64,000 bases of DNA from Phycisphaerae bacterium. Its GTDB lineage: Bacteria > Planctomycetota > Phycisphaerae > UBA1845 > UTPLA1. Shown here in pieces: positions 1 through 10,500 of the stretch. A program made the translations under genes and the position numbers. Position 1 is the first letter of the stretch; the number at the start of each line of letters is the position of its first letter. The notes under the pieces were generated by a model that was given only the letters and a program-made list of their open reading frames with translations, made no database searches and was not told the DNA's origin. The stretch spans positions 186,001 to 250,000 of the forward strand of contig DATEMU010000013.1 of assembly GCA_035275405.1 (NCBI GenBank), given 5' to 3'.

Positions 1-1
1 C

Positions 2-3000
2 GCCGATCTCCTCTATCCAACAGCGGTCTTCACCGATGACGCCAAGACCCAACAATCCGCCTTGCTGTCGCGCACCGAAAATGCCCAGCGTGCCCTCGGC
101 GCCATCGACCTCGGCATGGCCCGCATCCTTGAGCGATTCGGCCTCCGCCCGGACCTCGCCGCCGGTCACAGCTACGGCGAACTCGTCGCCCTGTGCGTCG
201 CGGGCTGCTACGACGCCGGCGCGCTCCATCGACTCAGTCGGCTTCGTGGACGACTCATGGCGGCAGGCGATGGCGATCGCGGCGCCATGTTGGCCGTACA
301 AGGGCCGTTGGAAAAAATCGAAAGGCTTATCGAGGAGGAAAAACTCGACGTCGTTCTCGCCAACCGCAACAGCCCGGCGCAGGGCGTGCTCTCCGGCCCG
401 CGTGAGCAAATCGCCAAGGCCGCCGCGGTGTGCAAGGAACGCGGCCTCGCCGGCAAGGTGCTCAACGTCTCCGGCGCTTTCCACACCTCATCGATGCAAT
501 CCGCCGTCACGCCCCTCCGCAACGCCCTCGAAGCCGTCGCGTTCAAGGATGGCCGCTGTCCCGTGTACGCCAACACCACCGGCGAGCCGTATCTGACACA
601 AGCCTCCGCAACGAAAGACCTCTTAGCGCATCAATTGGTCCGCCCCGTCGATTTCGTGAAACAAATCGAGGGACTGTATCATGCCGGTGCACGGACTTTC
701 GTGGAGGTCGGCCCGAAATCGGTGCTCACGAGTCTTGCGGGCGCGATCCTGGGCGAGCGGCCGCATGTCGCCATTGCGATGGACGCCGCGGCCGGTCGGG
801 AATCCGACGTGCTGGGCTTGGCGCGAGTGCTGAGCCACCTGGCCGCGATGGGCTACGCCGTCGAATTGACGCGCTGGGAACGCCCTGCCGCCGAACCGCG
901 CAAGCCGAAGATGGTCGTGCCACTGGTCGGCGCGAACTATCGCGCACCGGCATCAAAGAGGATTGCGGCCAAAATGCGAGTAAGCGGACACCTGGAACGA
1001 ATTGCTCTCAAGACGACAGCCGACGAAAAGCTGCCCCAAATCCCCCGCGGCGTGCCCGCCATGAAGGAGATTGATCGAAAGCTGGTTTCGACCCAGGTCC
1101 CGACCATCGCCCGCGATCTCCCGGACACGGGGACTCCGATCTCGCCACGCACTGTGCCGCCTGCTCCAAAGGAAAACAACGCACACGCTGCGCCGCCGAC
1201 ACCCGCGACGATTCCCGCCGCGCCGAATCAAAACCCGATGCTGGCAGACGCCCTGCGGCTGGTCCAGGACGGCTTGCGATCGATGCAGGCCCTGCAACAG
1301 CAGACCGCCGCCGCGCACGAACGATTTCTCCAAAGCCAGGAGCAGGCCCACCGCGCCATCCAATCCATGCTCGAAGGCCAACAACGCCTTGTCGCGCAAT
1401 CGATGGGCTGGGCTATCCCGACGCCAACAGCGACTATTACGGAACCGCCTCCTCAATCCGCAATTCCACTTATGCCGACGAAGCTCGATCTACCCCCGGC
1501 ACCCATTGCACCCGCAGTAGCAAAGATTGTCCCCGCCGATCATTCCGCATTCCACATTCCGCATTCCGCATTCTCTTCCATCGACTCCCTCGTCCTCGAC
1601 GTCGTCTGCGAAAAGACCGGCTATCCCCGCGAAATGATCAATCTCGACATGGATATCGAGGCCGATCTGGGCATCGACTCCATCAAGCGCGTCGAGATCA
1701 TCGCCGCCATTGAGGAAAAAATGCCGGGCCTGCCAAGCGTGAAACCCGATCAGATGGGCGGTCTCCGTACACTCCGCCAGATCGTCGATTTCATGTCCCC
1801 GTCCGGTGAAGTGGCGAGCGCCGACGCGGCCTTCGTCCTTGCACCCGTTCCTCAACCCGCATCAACTCCAGTCGCCGCCGGTCGAATCGACTTCGCGGGC
1901 ACGCTTCTCGAAGTCGTCGCCCAACTGACGGGCTACCCCCGTGAAATGCTCAACCTCGACATGGACCTCGAGGCCGACCTCGGCATCGACTCCATCAAGC
2001 GCGTCGAAATCCTCGCCGGCGTCGAGGCCAAAATCCCCAACCTTCCGCCGGTCAAACCCGAGAACATGGGCGCCCTGCGGACGCTGAGTCAGATTGTCGA
2101 ATACTACGCGTCGTCGTCGCCAACTCCCGCACATGCCGTGGTCGCCACGGCGCCGGCATCGCCGGCGACAAGATCGATTGCAACGAAAAAACCGGTACAA
2201 CGATCCGTTCTCGAAATCATCGAACTTTCCCCTGGAGAGGACGTTAGGCTTACGCTGGCCCCCGGCCGCGAGATTTGGATCACCGACGACGGCTCGCCGC
2301 TCGCGCAGAGCATCCAAACGGCTATTCAAAATCGCGGAATTAGGGCCTTGCTGCTGCCTGCCGACGACATAGTCCACCGCGCCGGCGACGAGCGCGTTGG
2401 CGGACTGATTCTTCTTGCCCCTCCGTGTCCCACCAAAGACGGCCGATGGACGCGGGAATCCGAAATAGCCCTGCGTCGCGCCTTCCTCGCCGCGAAGTCC
2501 GCCGCTGACGGATTGCGATCCGCCGCGAAGGACGGTGGTGCGATCTTCGCCACGATCAGCCGCATGGACGGCGCCTTCGGCCTCATCGGCGGCGATTTCG
2601 ATCCGACGCAGGGCGGCCTCGCCGGTCTGGCGAAGACCGCCGCCCATGAGTGGCCGGACGTCGCCTGTCGCGCGATTGACATCGCCCTTGACTGGGACGT
2701 GGACGCCGCCGCCGCCGCGATCATTCAAGAGTTGGTATCTGACGGCCCGATCGAAGTCGGCCTCGCGCCGGGCCACCGACGCGGTCTCGAACTCGTTCCG
2801 GCGACGATCACCACGGAACAAGTCACTACCAATCCCGGCGATGTATTCATCATCACCGGCGGGGCGCGCGGCGTCACCGCCGAAACGGCCGTGGAGCTGG
2901 CCCGAACATGCCGACCCACGCTCGTCATCCTCGGTCGCTCGCCCCAGCCCACCGACGAACCGGCCTGGTTGAAACCGCTTGCCAACGAAACGGAGATCAA

Positions 3001-4585
3001 ACAAGCGATCCTTCGCCACGAATTCGCCGGACGACCGAATCCCACCCCCGCCGAGCTGAAATCCGTCTTCAATCGGTACATCGCCGCCCGCGAAATCCGC
3101 ACCAATCTCGCGCGGATTGCCGAGACCGGCGCGGACGTCCAATACGAATGCGTCGATGTCCGCGACAACGACGCGGTTAAGACGACCATCGATCGCATTC
3201 GCCGGCAACGCGGCTCCATCCGAGGCCTGATCCACGCCGCCGGCGTCCTGGAAGACCGGCTCATCGCGGACAAGACCGCCGAACAGTTCGACCGCGTGTT
3301 TGACACGAAGGTAGCCGGGCTCCGCAACCTTCTCGATAGCCTCGATCAAACCGAGCTACGGCATGTCATCCTCTTCTCCTCTGTCAGCGCACGCTTCGGC
3401 AACGCCGGTCAGGCCGACTACGCGATGGCCAACGAAGTGCTGAACAAAGCCGCGCGACAACTCGCCCGCCGCCTTCCGAATTGCCGCGTGACGTCAATCA
3501 ACTGGGGCCCCTGGGACGGCGGCATGGTCAACACGTCGTTGAAGCGCGAATTCGCCAAACGCGGCGTGGAGCTGATTCCGCTCGACGCCGGCGCGCGTTG
3601 CCTGATCAACGAACTCGCCTGCACCGGTCGGCCCGTCGAAGTTATCGTCGGCGGTGGACTGACCCCAACCAACGTAACGACATCGCTCCGCCAAAGTGCA
3701 GTCGCGCCGCCGGCCGAGGCCGAAATCCACGTCGCCTTCGAGCGCCGCCTCGACCTGACGCGCCATGAGTTTCTGCGTTCCCACGTGATCGGCGGAAACC
3801 CTGTCCTCCCCGCCGCAATGATGATGGAATGGCTCGCCCATGCCGCCTTGCACGCCAACCCCGGACTGCTGCTCCACGGCATCGACGACTTTCACGTGCT
3901 CAAAGGCGTCATCCTGCACGACCAATCGGTCACACTTCGCTTCTTCGCCTCGAGGGCCCGGCGAAGCGGCGACTTATTCGAGATAGACGTGGCAATGCGA
4001 AGCGTTGATGCACAGCGTGAAGTCCCTCACGCCAAGGCGACGGTCGTTCTGGCGACGCGGTTGCCCGCTGCGCCGTTGGCAACCATCGATCCGACACTCG
4101 CCGAGCGGGCCTATGGCCGTACCAAGGACGAAATCTACGCCGACGTGCTTTTCCATGGTGAGCGCCTCGAAGGCATCGCCGCCATCCGCGGCTGCGGTCC
4201 GCGCGGCCTGATCGCCGACCTGGTGACCGCGCTGGCGCCGCGCGAATGGATGGCCGATCCGTTGCGCAGCGTCTGGCTGACCGACCCGCTTGCGCTTGAC
4301 GCCGCGTTTCAGGCCGCGATTGTGTGGTGTCGCGAGGAGATGGGCGCGCCGTCGCTGCCCAGCCGTTGCAGTCGCTATCGCCAATACCGCGGCGCGTTTC
4401 CCGCCGATGGCGTCACCCTCGCACTGGAAATCCGCCGCGCGTCGGCGCACAGCGTCGCCGCCGACCTCGGTTTCTTCGACGCCGCCGGTCGCCTCGTCGC
4501 GAAGATCGACGGCTACGAATGCACTGTCGATCTCTCGCTCATCCCCGCTTTCCAGCGCCGCTCGTTCGCCGGCGCCGTGTCGTAG
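2..4585 (+). CDS. PUFA-synthase-like polyketide synthase, PfaA-type (5' end outside window)
   Basis: The frame is open to the left edge, so an N-terminal ketosynthase is presumably missing. Residue numbers count from the TTG at 62. The order is acyltransferase (about 1-270; GHSYGE nucleophile Ser37 and a downstream FHTSSM His), Ala/Pro-rich linker, two acyl carrier proteins with DLGIDSIKRVEI phosphopantetheine sites (Ser540 and Ser644), ketoreductase (about 920-1180; nucleotide-binding GGARGV near 932 and catalytic Tyr1120 in DYAMAN), and a C-terminal hot-dog dehydratase with a perfect HxxxGxxxxP motif (His1241). This order is that of PfaA/Pfa2 of polyunsaturated or secondary-lipid synthases, and tandem ACPs are typical of the family. 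The next gene starts 9 bases downstream and supplies KS, CLF, AT and DH domains, so the two probably form one operon. The product is inferred to be a long-chain or unsaturated acyl chain, but its structure cannot be read from sequence. Confidence 0.9.
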   Translation, partial: ADLLYPTAVFTDDAKTQQSALLSRTENAQRALGAIDLGMARILERFGLRPDLAAGHSYGELVALCVAGCYDAGALHRLSRLRGRLMAAGDGDRGAMLAVQGPLEKIERLIEEEKLDVVLANRNSPAQGVLSGPREQIAKAAAVCKERGLAGKVLNVSGAFHTSSMQSAVTPLRNALEAVAFKDGRCPVYANTTGEPYLTQASATKDLLAHQLVRPVDFVKQIEGLYHAGARTFVEVGPKSVLTSLAGAILGERPHVAIAMDAAAGRESDVLGLARVLSHLAAMGYAVELTRWERPAAEPRKPKMVVPLVGANYRAPASKRIAAKMRVSGHLERIALKTTADEKLPQIPRGVPAMKEIDRKLVSTQVPTIARDLPDTGTPISPRTVPPAPKENNAHAAPPTPATIPAAPNQNPMLADALRLVQDGLRSMQALQQQTAAAHERFLQSQEQAHRAIQSMLEGQQRLVAQSMGWAIPTPTATITEPPPQSAIPLMPTKLDLPPAPIAPAVAKIVPADHSAFHIPHSAFSSIDSLVLDVVCEKTGYPREMINLDMDIEADLGIDSIKRVEIIAAIEEKMPGLPSVKPDQMGGLRTLRQIVDFMSPSGEVASADAAFVLAPVPQPASTPVAAGRIDFAGTLLEVVAQLTGYPREMLNLDMDLEADLGIDSIKRVEILAGVEAKIPNLPPVKPENMGALRTLSQIVEYYASSSPTPAHAVVATAPASPATRSIATKKPVQRSVLEIIELSPGEDVRLTLAPGREIWITDDGSPLAQSIQTAIQNRGIRALLLPADDIVHRAGDERVGGLILLAPPCPTKDGRWTRESEIALRRAFLAAKSAADGLRSAAKDGGAIFATISRMDGAFGLIGGDFDPTQGGLAGLAKTAAHEWPDVACRAIDIALDWDVDAAAAAIIQELVSDGPIEVGLAPGHRRGLELVPATITTEQVTTNPGDVFIITGGARGVTAETAVELARTCRPTLVILGRSPQPTDEPAWLKPLANETEIKQAILRHEFAGRPNPTPAELKSVFNRYIAAREIRTNLARIAETGADVQYECVDVRDNDAVKTTIDRIRRQRGSIRGLIHAAGVLEDRLIADKTAEQFDRVFDTKVAGLRNLLDSLDQTELRHVILFSSVSARFGNAGQADYAMANEVLNKAARQLARRLPNCRVTSINWGPWDGGMVNTSLKREFAKRGVELIPLDAGARCLINELACTGRPVEVIVGGGLTPTNVTTSLRQSAVAPPAEAEIHVAFERRLDLTRHEFLRSHVIGGNPVLPAAMMMEWLAHAALHANPGLLLHGIDDFHVLKGVILHDQSVTLRFFASRARRSGDLFEIDVAMRSVDAQREVPHAKATVVLATRLPAAPLATIDPTLAERAYGRTKDEIYADVLFHGERLEGIAAIRGCGPRGLIADLVTALAPREWMADPLRSVWLTDPLALDAAFQAAIVWCREEMGAPSLPSRCSRYRQYRGAFPADGVTLALEIRRASAHSVAADLGFFDAAGRLVAKIDGYECTVDLSLIPAFQRRSFAGAVS
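1541..1575. repeat. Heptamer tandem array inside pfaA-like linker
   Basis: Five 7-base units are seen (CATTCCG, CATTCCA, CATTCCG, CATTCCG, CATTCTC). Their total of 35 bases is not a multiple of three, but the frame stays open. The array codes for an HSAF-type stretch in the linker just before the first ACP. It resembles the short tandemly repeated repetitive (STRR) heptamers known from cyanobacteria. Confidence 0.85.
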
Positions 4586-4594
4586 GACCGCCGA

Positions 4595-7500
4595 ATGCAC
4601 CATCAACCGGCCATTGCCGTCGTCGGCATGGGAGGAATCTTCCCCGGCGCTACTGATTTGGCCGCGTTCTGGCGGAACATCGTCGCCGGTCTCGACACAA
4701 CACGCGACGTTCCTCCAAACCGATGGATTTTGCACCCTTCCCGGGCACTGGCCGACGGCCCCAAACCCGACCGCGTGTATTCGCTTCGCGGATGCTTTGT
4801 TGACAACTTCGAGTGCGATCCAGCCGGACTGGCGATCGATCCGGGCCTGCTCCAATTGCTCGATCCCCTTTATCACCTCGTCCTCCATGCCGGCCGCGCC
4901 GCATTCAACGACGCCATAACGAGTTCCCTCGATCGCCGACGCGTAGGAGTCATCCTCGCCGCCATCGCCCTGCCGACGGACGACTCCTCAGCCATCACCC
5001 GCGAGATCCTCGGGCAGGCGTTCGAGGATCGACTGTTCGCCCAACAGGGCGACCACCGCGAGGCACCGACTCAACTCCGCACCCATCCGCTCAACAGCCG
5101 CGTCACTGGCCTGCCCGCGGCCTTGCTTGCACAGGCCCTCCAACTCGGCGGCGGAAGCTACACGCTCGACGCCGCCTGCGCGTCATCGCTCTATGCCCTC
5201 AAGCTCGCCTGCGATGAACTCCGCGAAGGCCGCGCCGACGCCATGCTCGCCGGCGGCGTCTCGCGACCCGAATGTCTCTACACGCAGATGGGCTTCTCGC
5301 AGCTCCTCGCCCTGTCCAAGTCCGGCCGCTGCGCCCCCTTCGACGACTCCTGCGACGGTCTCATCGTCGGCGAGGGTGCTGGCATCGTTGTGCTCAAGCG
5401 GCTCGACGACGCGATGCGCGACGGTGACCGCATCTACGGCGTCATCCGTGGCATCGGCCTCTCCAACGACATCGGCGGCAGCCTCCTCGCCCCCGACTCC
5501 GAGGGGCAGCTCCGCGCCATGCGCGCCGCCTACGAACAAGCCGGCTGGTCTCCCGATGTCGTCGATCTCATCGAGTGCCACGGCACCGGCACCCCCACCG
5601 GTGACGCCGTCGAGATCGCTAGCCTGCGAACGCTCTGGCAAGGCCTCGAAGACCCGCCCGCCCGCTGCCCGATCGGCTCAGTCAAATCCATGATCGGTCA
5701 CCTCCTGACGGGTGCGGGAGCCGCCGGGTTCATCAAAGTCCTCCTGGCCATGCGCGAAGGCACACTACCGCCTTCCGCCAACTATAGTGACAGCGGCCGC
5801 GTGATCCCGCTCGCGGACAGCCCTTTCCGGGTGCAGACGCAATCGGAGTCCTGGCCGCACCACCGTGACCGCCCGCGTCGCGCCGCCATCAGCGCCTTCG
5901 GCTTCGGCGGCATCAACGCCCACGTGCTCGTCGAAGAATGCATCGACCACATGGCCCATCAGAACCGCTCCCGCAAGGGAGCGCCGCGCGATTCGTCGAA
6001 GGCCAGCAGTCCTAATAACGCGAGCCAGCCGATCGCCATCGTCGGCGTGGCCGCACACTTCGGCGCCGCCAACTCCCTCCGACACTTCGAACAAAAAATA
6101 CTCAACAACCGCGCGGGGTTCCATGCGCGCCCCACCGACCGCTGGGAAGGCGGCGACAACCTCGCGCGGCAGTGGATCGGTGGGGATGGCGCGCGCGGCG
6201 CCTACCTGGAACGCCTGGCGATCCCCATCGGAAAATACCGCCTGCCCCCGACGGAAATCCCCGAAGTCCTGCCCCAGCAACTCCTGCTGCTCGATGTCTG
6301 CGCCGCCGCGCTCGAAAACGCGCGACTCCCCCTCCGCGAGAAGCGCCCGCGCGTCAGCGCAATCATCGGCATGGCCCTCGATTTCGGGACCACGAACTTT
6401 CACCTCCGCTGGTGGATCGAAGGCCAGGCCCGCCAATGGGCGGAGCGGTTGGGACTCGATCTCGATGACGACGAATTTGAGCAATGGATCACGGCACTCA
6501 AGGATGCGGCCGGTCCGGCCCTGAACGCCGCGCGGACCCTCGGCGCGCTCGGCGGCATGATCGCCAGCCGCATCGCCCGCGAATTCCAACTCGGCGGACC
6601 CAGCTACGCGGTCTCCTGCGACGAGGCCTCCGGTCTCAAGGCGGTCGAGATCGCGGCCCGCGCGCTGGCCCGCGGCGAGATCGATGCAGCCGTCGTCGGG
6701 GCCGTCGATCTGGCCGGCGATGTTCGGAACGTCGTCACATCGGCGATGCTCCGCGACCGAACTGATCGCGGAGACGCGGATTTCATCGGCGAAGGCGCCG
6801 GCGCCGCCGTGTTGAAGCGCCTCGATGACGCCCAGGCGGCGGGCGATCGCATCTACGCGGTCCTAAACCCCACAGAGGATACAGCCCGCGCTGAGGCCAC
6901 CAGGATCTCGGCGCGGGAATTCGTCGGTCGCACCGGCGCGGCCGACGGAATGGCCTCGCTCGTTATGGCTGCCCTGTGCCTCCACCACGAAATATTGCTC
7001 CCATGCGACGACTCCGATTTACCAACCTATTGGTGGCACGATCGCGCCGACGGCCCCCGCCGCGCCGCCGTGGAAGCCAAGTCCATCGACGGTGCCGACG
7101 TTTGCATCGTTCTTGAGGGATTCGAGCAATCCTCGATCCCAGCGAAGCCGATTCCAATGCCCCGTCTCTACCGCGACGCGCTCTTCGCCATCGAAGCTGA
7201 CAATGTAATAGGACTCCTAGCCGGTCTGGGCGACCTCGCTTCCCATCGCAGTGAAGACCTCTCCAATCTCGCCCGACAATGGCACGATCAGCATCGCCCG
7301 GCGCGCGATCGCCGCCTCGCCGTCTCCATCGTCGCGTCCTCGCACGAAGAACTGACCGACGCCCTTTCCACCGCGCGATCGGCCCTATCGAACGATCCCG
7401 ACCAACCGCTCGACGGCCGCAAGGGTGCGTTCTACAACCCGACGCCGCTCGGCCCGACCGGCCAACTCGCCTTCGTCTTCCCCGGCTCCGGCAACCACTT

Positions 7501-10500
7501 CCCTGACATGGGCAAGGGCATCGCCCTTCGTTGGCCCGACATCCCCCGTGCCCTTGACCATGTTACGCAGCGGCTGCGTAGCCACTTAATCCTCGGCGCA
7601 TCGCCCGACGACCCGTCTGCCGATGACAGTGTCCATCGCAACATCTTCCGCCAAGTCTCTTATTGCGTTTTGATGAGCGATCTCCTCCGCCGCTTCGGAC
7701 TCCAGCCCGACGCCGTGATCGGCTACAGCCTCGGCGAATCCGCCAGTCTCTTCGCCCTCCGGGCCTGGCCCGACCGCGACGAGATGTTCCAACGCATGAC
7801 CCGCAGCCCGCTCTTCAAATCCGATCTCGCCGGCCAGTGCCGCGCCATCCGCGCTGCCTGGAACATCCCCGACGATTGTCCGGTCGATTGGACCGTCGCC
7901 GTCGTTGGCCGACCGGTCGAACAGGTCCGCGAGGCGCTCCGAGGAGTAGAACACGCGCGGCTGCTGATGGTCAACTCGCCCCGGGAATGCGTCATCGGGG
8001 GCCTTCGTCCGGACATGGCCGAAGTCACCCGTCGCCTGAAGTCGCGGGCAGTTCTGCTCGAAGGCATTCCCACGGTCCATTTCGAGGCCGTGCGCGAGGT
8101 CGAAGAGGCGTATCGCGACTTGCACCTATTGGAAACCAAGCCGCCCGCCGGCGTCCGTTTCTACAGTGCCGCCGCGGCCCGCGCCTACGACGTCACCCGC
8201 GCCAGCGCCGCCGAATCGATCACGGCCCAGGCCCTGCACGGTTTTGACTTCCCCGCATTGATCGAGCAGGCCTACGCCGACGGCGTCCGCCTCTTCGTCG
8301 AAGTCGGCCCACAGGCCTCCTGCACGCGGATGATCGGCCGAATCCTCGCCGGCCGCCCACATTTTGCCCGCTCTGCGTCGTCAAGCGGGGACAACGAAGT
8401 GCGCGACGTCTTCCAACTCGCCGCCGCGATGATCGCCGAGCGCATCCCGGTCGACATGGACCTCCTGCTGGGGGAAGCCACCTCTGAAGCCGAAGATCTG
8501 TCGCCTGAGAAGCCCGCCAAGACCGTTACCGTCGAAATCGGGCGGAAGCTGTCCGTGCCGCCGCTCCCCGTTAAACGATCGCGACCGCCGCAGCGCGGAG
8601 CCGCACCGCCTGCCCGTACCGTTGAACCCGTACCTGTAGCGGCAGGCGAATACTCCGATAACACTGTCGTCGCCGAATGGTCGCGCACGGCCGCAGCCTG
8701 CGCCTCCGCCCATCGCGCGTATCTGCAATTCTCCGAAGCGGCCGCCGGGGGAATGGCCTCGGCTCTCGCCTTTCAGTCGCAAATCCTCGAATCCATGGTC
8801 GGCGCGGGTGACGGAACAATTGCACTGGCCGATCTGATCCCCGATCAGAGCCCCTCGCGCAAGGGAGCGCCGAGTGGGCCTTCGGATGTCGCGCGGCGCT
8901 CCTTTACAGTCACGGCTCTGAACAAGCCGGTTCTTTCACGAGACCTCTGCCTCGAATTCGCCCGCGGATCCGTCGCCAAAGTTCTCGGCCCCGAATTCGC
9001 CGAAGTGGACCGCCACGCCACCCGCGTCCGCCTGCCCGATGAGCCACTCATGCTCGTCGACCGCATCATGGAGATCGACGGCGTCAAAGGCTCGATGACC
9101 AGCGGTCGCGTCGTCACTGAGCACGACGTCCTCGCCGATGCCTGGTACCTCGACGGCGGTCGCGCCCCGATCTGCATCACCGTCGAGGCCGGTCAGGCCG
9201 ACCTCTTTCTCTCCGCCTACCTCGGCATCGACCGAATTACGAAGGGCCTGCGGACCTATCGCCTCCTCGACGCGACGGTCACCTTCCACCGCGGCCTGCC
9301 CCGACCCGGCGAGACGATCCGCTACGACATCCGCATCGAAAAATTCGTCCGCCAGGGCGAGACGTATCTTTTCTTCTTCCAATTCGACGGTACGGTAAAC
9401 GACGTGCCGGTGCTGACCATGCGAAATGGCTGCGCCGGCTTCTTTACGGCCGATGAAATCCGCAACTCGCGAGGGATCGTGTTAACGCCGGAAGAATTGG
9501 CCCCGACAACGGGCACACTCCCCGCCGACTGGCGACCGCTTGTTTCCATGTCGGCCGAATCCTACGACGAGGCGAATTTGACGGCCCTGCGCGGCGGCGA
9601 CCTCGCCGGTTGCTTCGGCCCGGTCTTCACAAACCTTCCCATTGCCGACCCGCTCAAGCTCCCCGGCGGTCGTATGAAGTTGATTGATCGCGTCACACAG
9701 CTCGATCCGACCGGCGGTCGCTACGGTCTGGGCGTCATCCGCGCGGAGGCCGACATCCACTCCGACGACTGGTTCCTGACGTGCCATTTCGTCGACGACA
9801 TGGTCATGCCCGGCACGCTCATGTACGAATGCTGCGCCCATACCCTGCGGATGTTCCTCCTGCGCATGGGCTGGGTCGGCGAGCACGCCGAAATCTGTTA
9901 CGAGCCTGTACCCGGCGTGGCCAGTTCCCTTCGCTGCCGTGGCCCCGTGACGCCGAAAACAAAGATTGTCACCTACCAGGTGGAAATCAAGGAGATTGGC
10001 TACCGACCGGAGCCCTACGTTCTTGCCGACGCCATGATGTACGCCGACGGCGAGGCCATCGTCCGCATGACAAACATGTCCCTGCAAATGTCCGGCACAA
10101 ACCGCGAGCGAATTGAACAAATCTGGCGGCTGCGCGAGGGGAGGACCCGTGGCAAGCTTGCCACGGGCTTTACCACGAAAACATCCTCCGCGCCCCTTTT
10201 CACCCGCGATCAGATCCTCGCCTTCTGCATCGGCAATCCGTCCGACTGTTTCGGCGAACCCTTTCGCATCTTCGACCGCCATCGAAAATGTGCCCGCCTC
10301 CCCGGCCCGCCGTACTGCTTTTTGGATCGCGTGGTGTCTGCGGAACCCGAACCCTTCGCCCTCGAGCCCGGCGGCTGGATCGAGTGCGAATACGACGTGC
10401 CGCGCGATGCCTGGTACTTCGCGGCGAACCGCCAAACGTCAATGCCTTTCGCCGTGCTGCTGGAAATCGCCCTGCAACCCTGTGGCTTCCTTGCGGCGTA

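Noticed and set aside
1862-3349. A 495-codon - strand frame under the PfaA-type gene
   Set aside because: Antisense to the ACP and KR domains, which are unmistakable on the + strand.
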